Below are positions 6,342 through 7,558 of a stretch of 7,558 nucleotides of DNA, one piece after another; positions within the stretch are counted from its first letter, which is position 1; every line of letters begins with the position of its first letter. The position numbers and the translations under genes are program-made. Below the pieces are notes generated by a model that worked only from the letters and a program-made list of their open reading frames with translations, was not told where the DNA came from and ran no database searches. The stretch comes from Candidatus Roizmanbacteria bacterium CG06_land_8_20_14_3_00_34_14 (GTDB lineage: Bacteria > Patescibacteriota > Microgenomatia > UBA1406 > GWC2-37-13): contig PEVZ01000072.1 in the NCBI GenBank assembly GCA_002779665.1, forward strand, positions 1-7,558, read 5' to 3'.

Positions 6342-6585
6342 CAGAGACCTCCTCTAAAATCCAATTAAGATCTTCGGTGTTAAATCGGATTTTAAAATCA
6401 AGGTTACCGTCAGTGACGTGAAAAATATGGAGGAGTTCCCGGCCTTCGCGAACTTTATGATGATAGGCAAGCGATTTTATAAAATAATCACGTAATCGCC
6501 AACGGATTTTATAGGGAATGCTTCTATTCTTTTCAGCATTATAGGAAAAAATTACGCTAATTTTTTCAAACATTTTTTCTTGCAT
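6325..6585 (-). CDS. Small protein co-operonic with Y-family polymerase
   Basis: An 86-residue soluble protein with no signal peptide or membrane segment. The pattern looks like a small beta-rich domain: I-PYKIRWRLRDYFI (22-36), then EGRELLHIFHVTDG (47-60), then LDFKIRF (62-68) and LNWILEEVSDG (73-83). The order P-x-x-x-WRxRxY, a central strand with His, then F-x-x-x-F and W-x-L faintly recalls DUF6504, which in my memory is a small actinobacterial family found near DnaE2/ImuB genes; this was not searched. It is the first gene of the operon, begins six bases after the -10 box of a strong promoter carrying a LexA-type site, and overlaps the polymerase start, whose Shine-Dalgarno lies inside its last codons. 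Context therefore suggests a DNA-damage-induced partner or regulator of the polymerase. It is not recognisably YolD. Reality of the gene is well supported; function is inferred from position. Confidence 0.75.
   Translation of the reverse strand: MQEKMFEKISVIFSYNAEKNRSIPYKIRWRLRDYFIKSLAYHHKVREGRELLHIFHVTDGNLDFKIRFNTEDLNWILEEVSDGNIT
6347..6354 (-). promoter_or_regulatory. Strong Shine-Dalgarno for the polymerase
   Basis: Read on the minus strand, GAGGAGGT ends 5 nt before the polymerase ATG and lies within the last codons of the upstream 86-residue gene. It is the best ribosome-binding site in the window and decides the polymerase start. Its position implies coupled or overlapping translation. 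Confidence 0.85.
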
Positions 6586-6591
6586 AAATTT

Positions 6592-6620
6592 ATTGTAGTG
6601 AACATAAGTTCACCTGTCAA
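6592..6620 (-). promoter_or_regulatory. Consensus promoter of the polymerase operon
   Basis: On the minus strand this is a perfect TTGACA (6620-6615), a 17-bp spacer and TACAAT (6597-6592). The ATG follows after six bases, so the mRNA should start at or near the start codon (leaderless). Such a strong core promoter fits a gene normally held off by a repressor. Confidence 0.8.
6598..6613. promoter_or_regulatory. lexA box: Probable LexA (DinR-type) SOS operator
   Basis: GTGAAC-ATAA-GTTCAC is an inverted repeat with perfect 6-bp arms, containing GAAC-N4-GTTC at 6600-6611. This core is that of the Gram-positive LexA/DinR box (CGAACRNRYGTTYG); the outer bases and one central base differ. It almost exactly fills the spacer between the -35 and -10 of the polymerase operon, an ideal place for repression. 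Damage-induced Y-family polymerases are classic LexA targets. No lexA gene is in the window. Confidence 0.7.
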
Positions 6621-6626
6621 TTGCAT

Positions 6627-6656
6627 TTTACAAACAAAATAACTTATTGTTATAAT
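6627..6656 (+). promoter_or_regulatory. Extended -10 promoter of the TPI gene
   Basis: TTTACA (6627-6632; five of six matches to TTGACA), an 18-bp spacer, then TGT-TATAAT with a perfect -10 (6651-6656) and an extended -10 TG (6648-6649). The ATG follows 7 nt after the -10, again predicting a leaderless transcript. Its -35 is 13 bp from the LexA-type site. Confidence 0.75.
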
Positions 6657-6663
6657 TTAAAGA

Positions 6664-7311
6664 ATGATTATTCTTTCTTTAAAAACTTATAAAGAATCAA
6701 CAGGAAGCGCTGCGATAAAATTACTTTCTTCCGTAAAAAGGGTTAGTGAGGAAACCGGTATTAAAATTATTCCAGCAGTTCAACCAACTGACATTTATAG
6801 AGTTAAACAAGAATTAGGAATAGAGGTTTGGGCACAGCATATGGATCCAATTGAACCTGGAAAAAATATGGGTTGGCTTTCTGCTTATGCTATCAAAGAT
6901 GCCGGTGCTTCAGGAATAGTCATTAATCATAGTGAGCATAAGATGGATGATGATCATGTAAAAAAAATATTGGATAAAGCCAAACAATATGGTCTAAAAA
7001 GTGTTATCTGCGGATTTAATCCTGAGATGATGATCAAATTTGATGCATGGGAACCAGACTATCTCTCATATGAAAGGGAAGATATGATCGGAACGGGAGT
7101 TTCGATGATCACCAAGGAAACAGATAATATAAAAAAATTAGTTTCGGTTTTGAAAAGGCCACTTATAATTGGAGCAGGCATATCAACAGGGGAAGATGTC
7201 AGGCAAGCGATTAAGTTAGGAGCGATTGGAGCGATTCTTGCCTCAGGTTTTGTTTTGGCTAAGGATCCGGAGGCAAAACTTCGTGAACTGGCTGGAGGAT
7301 TTAGTAAATAA
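6664..7311 (+). CDS. tpiA: Triosephosphate isomerase, archaeal-type short form
   Basis: TIM-barrel enzyme interconverting dihydroxyacetone phosphate and glyceraldehyde 3-phosphate in glycolysis, cytosolic. At 215 residues it matches the short archaeal form (~220), not the ~250-residue bacterial one. It shows SLKTY with catalytic K7, AQHMDP (57-62), NHSEH with catalytic H89 and E91, loop-6 YEREDMIGTG (136-145) with catalytic base E137, phosphate-binding GAGISTGEDV (170-179), and LASG (192-195). Two usually conserved positions differ by eye: S5 stands where TPIs have Asn (N-x-K), and R138 replaces the Pro after the catalytic Glu. TPI is likely, but a divergent paralogue with altered activity is possible. 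The extended -10 promoter 7 nt upstream supports M1. It heads a unit with the broken S66 gene 1 nt downstream, and is divergent from the polymerase operon. Confidence 0.85.
   Translation: MIILSLKTYKESTGSAAIKLLSSVKRVSEETGIKIIPAVQPTDIYRVKQELGIEVWAQHMDPIEPGKNMGWLSAYAIKDAGASGIVINHSEHKMDDDHVKKILDKAKQYGLKSVICGFNPEMMIKFDAWEPDYLSYEREDMIGTGVSMITKETDNIKKLVSVLKRPLIIGAGISTGEDVRQAIKLGAIGAILASGFVLAKDPEAKLRELAGGFSK
7294..7298 (+). promoter_or_regulatory. Possible Shine-Dalgarno for the S66 gene
   Basis: GGAGG near the end of the TPI gene lies 14 nt before the ATG at 7313, further than ideal. It fits the pattern that operon-internal genes here use ribosome-binding sites, but the spacing makes it uncertain. 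Confidence 0.35.
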
Positions 7312-7312
7312 A

Positions 7313-7525
7313 ATGAGTAAAATTTTTCCAAAAAAACTTAAAGTCGGTGATGAAATAAGAATAATAGCGCCTTCAAGATCAATTAAATTATTAAGTCAAG
7401 AAACAAAAGACATTTCCAATAAAAGATTTGAAGATTTAGGATTTAAATTATCTTTTGGTAAACACGTTGATAAAACTGATGAATTTAATTCTTCAAATAT
7501 TGAGTTGAGAGTTGGGGACTGGTAA
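7313..7525 (+). pseudogene. LD-carboxypeptidase (S66/MccF-like), 5' fragment
   Basis: Seventy codons match the N-terminus of S66 peptidases: LKVGDEIRIIAPSRS (9-23), FEDLGFKLSFGKHV (~41-54), and DEFNSSNIELRVGD (~56-69). In the family this last segment continues into DLHEAF-D and the rest of a ~300-340-residue enzyme that cleaves LD-peptide bonds in peptidoglycan peptides or microcin-like compounds. Here the match stops abruptly at VGD; one Trp and a TAA follow, and no other frame in the last ~35 bases restores the family sequence. None of the catalytic Ser-Glu-His region is present. It is either a truncated pseudogene or a sequence disrupted at the window edge (rearrangement or assembly end). 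ATG 7313 fits the family N-terminus; the longer in-frame extension to 7226 lies within the TPI gene and is rejected. It would be co-transcribed with TPI. Confidence 0.7.
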
Positions 7526-7558
7526 CCTAATCTTGACTTTTTAGGTAATAAAATCTAA

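Noticed and set aside
7226..7312. Upstream in-frame extension of the S66 gene
   Set aside because: It lies entirely inside the TPI coding region; the S66 family N-terminus begins at the ATG at 7313.
7059..7331. 90-codon minus-strand open frame opposite TPI
   Set aside because: Antisense shadow of conserved TPI loop-6 and phosphate-binding motifs.
1..7558. Recoded TGA (Gracilibacteria/SR1 code), CRISPR array, tRNA or rRNA genes
   Set aside because: TGA ends the aminotransferase and kinase genes at sensible places; no regularly spaced repeats and no RNA-gene signatures were seen on either strand.

Overview
The window is AT-rich (about one third G+C by eye) and tightly packed. Genes overlap or lie within a few bases of each other, intergenic gaps are under 80 bp, and short GC-rich palindromes interrupt AT-rich sequence. 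TGA is used as an ordinary stop (aminotransferase and P-loop kinase genes), so the code is table 11, not the TGA=Gly code of Gracilibacteria/SR1. Compactness, the palindromes and the gene style suggest an uncultivated bacterium of the Patescibacteria/CPR type. This is inference; there is no rRNA or other marker gene.

Layout. (1) Positions 1-174 are an AT-rich upstream region. (2) Positions 175-3694 (+) hold three nearly contiguous genes: a transaldolase-family protein, a HisC-like PLP aminotransferase and a full-length CoaBC. (3) Positions 3694-3773 are a convergent intergenic stretch with a 9-bp-stem hairpin and a GC-rich palindrome. (4) Positions 3774-4268 (-) encode a small P-loop kinase, divergent across 48 bp from (5) an SDR oxidoreductase (4317-5117, +). 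(6) The SDR abuts tail-to-tail, with no gap, a two-gene minus-strand operon: an 86-residue protein (6325-6585) followed by a Y-family translesion DNA polymerase (5118-6341). (7) Divergent from that operon are an archaeal-type triosephosphate isomerase (6664-7311) and the first ~70 codons of an S66 LD-carboxypeptidase that is broken at the window edge.

The clearest regulatory result is the polymerase operon. Its promoter has a perfect TTGACA, a 17-bp spacer and TACAAT. The spacer contains GTGAAC-ATAA-GTTCAC, which holds the GAAC-N4-GTTC core of a Gram-positive-type LexA (DinR) operator. The 86-residue gene is first in this probable SOS operon and overlaps the polymerase, which makes it a candidate accessory factor for translesion synthesis.

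Two broader patterns stand out. First, genes that head transcription units have their -10 box only 5-7 nt before the ATG, which predicts leaderless mRNAs, whereas the clearest operon-internal gene (the polymerase) has a strong Shine-Dalgarno. Second, three sugar-phosphate or PLP enzymes appear to have changed active-site residues: transaldolase Glu to Gln, aminotransferase PLP-phosphate Arg to Gln, and TPI Asn to Ser. These were read from by-eye motif alignment and raise the possibility of altered chemistry, especially for the adjacent transaldolase/aminotransferase pair.
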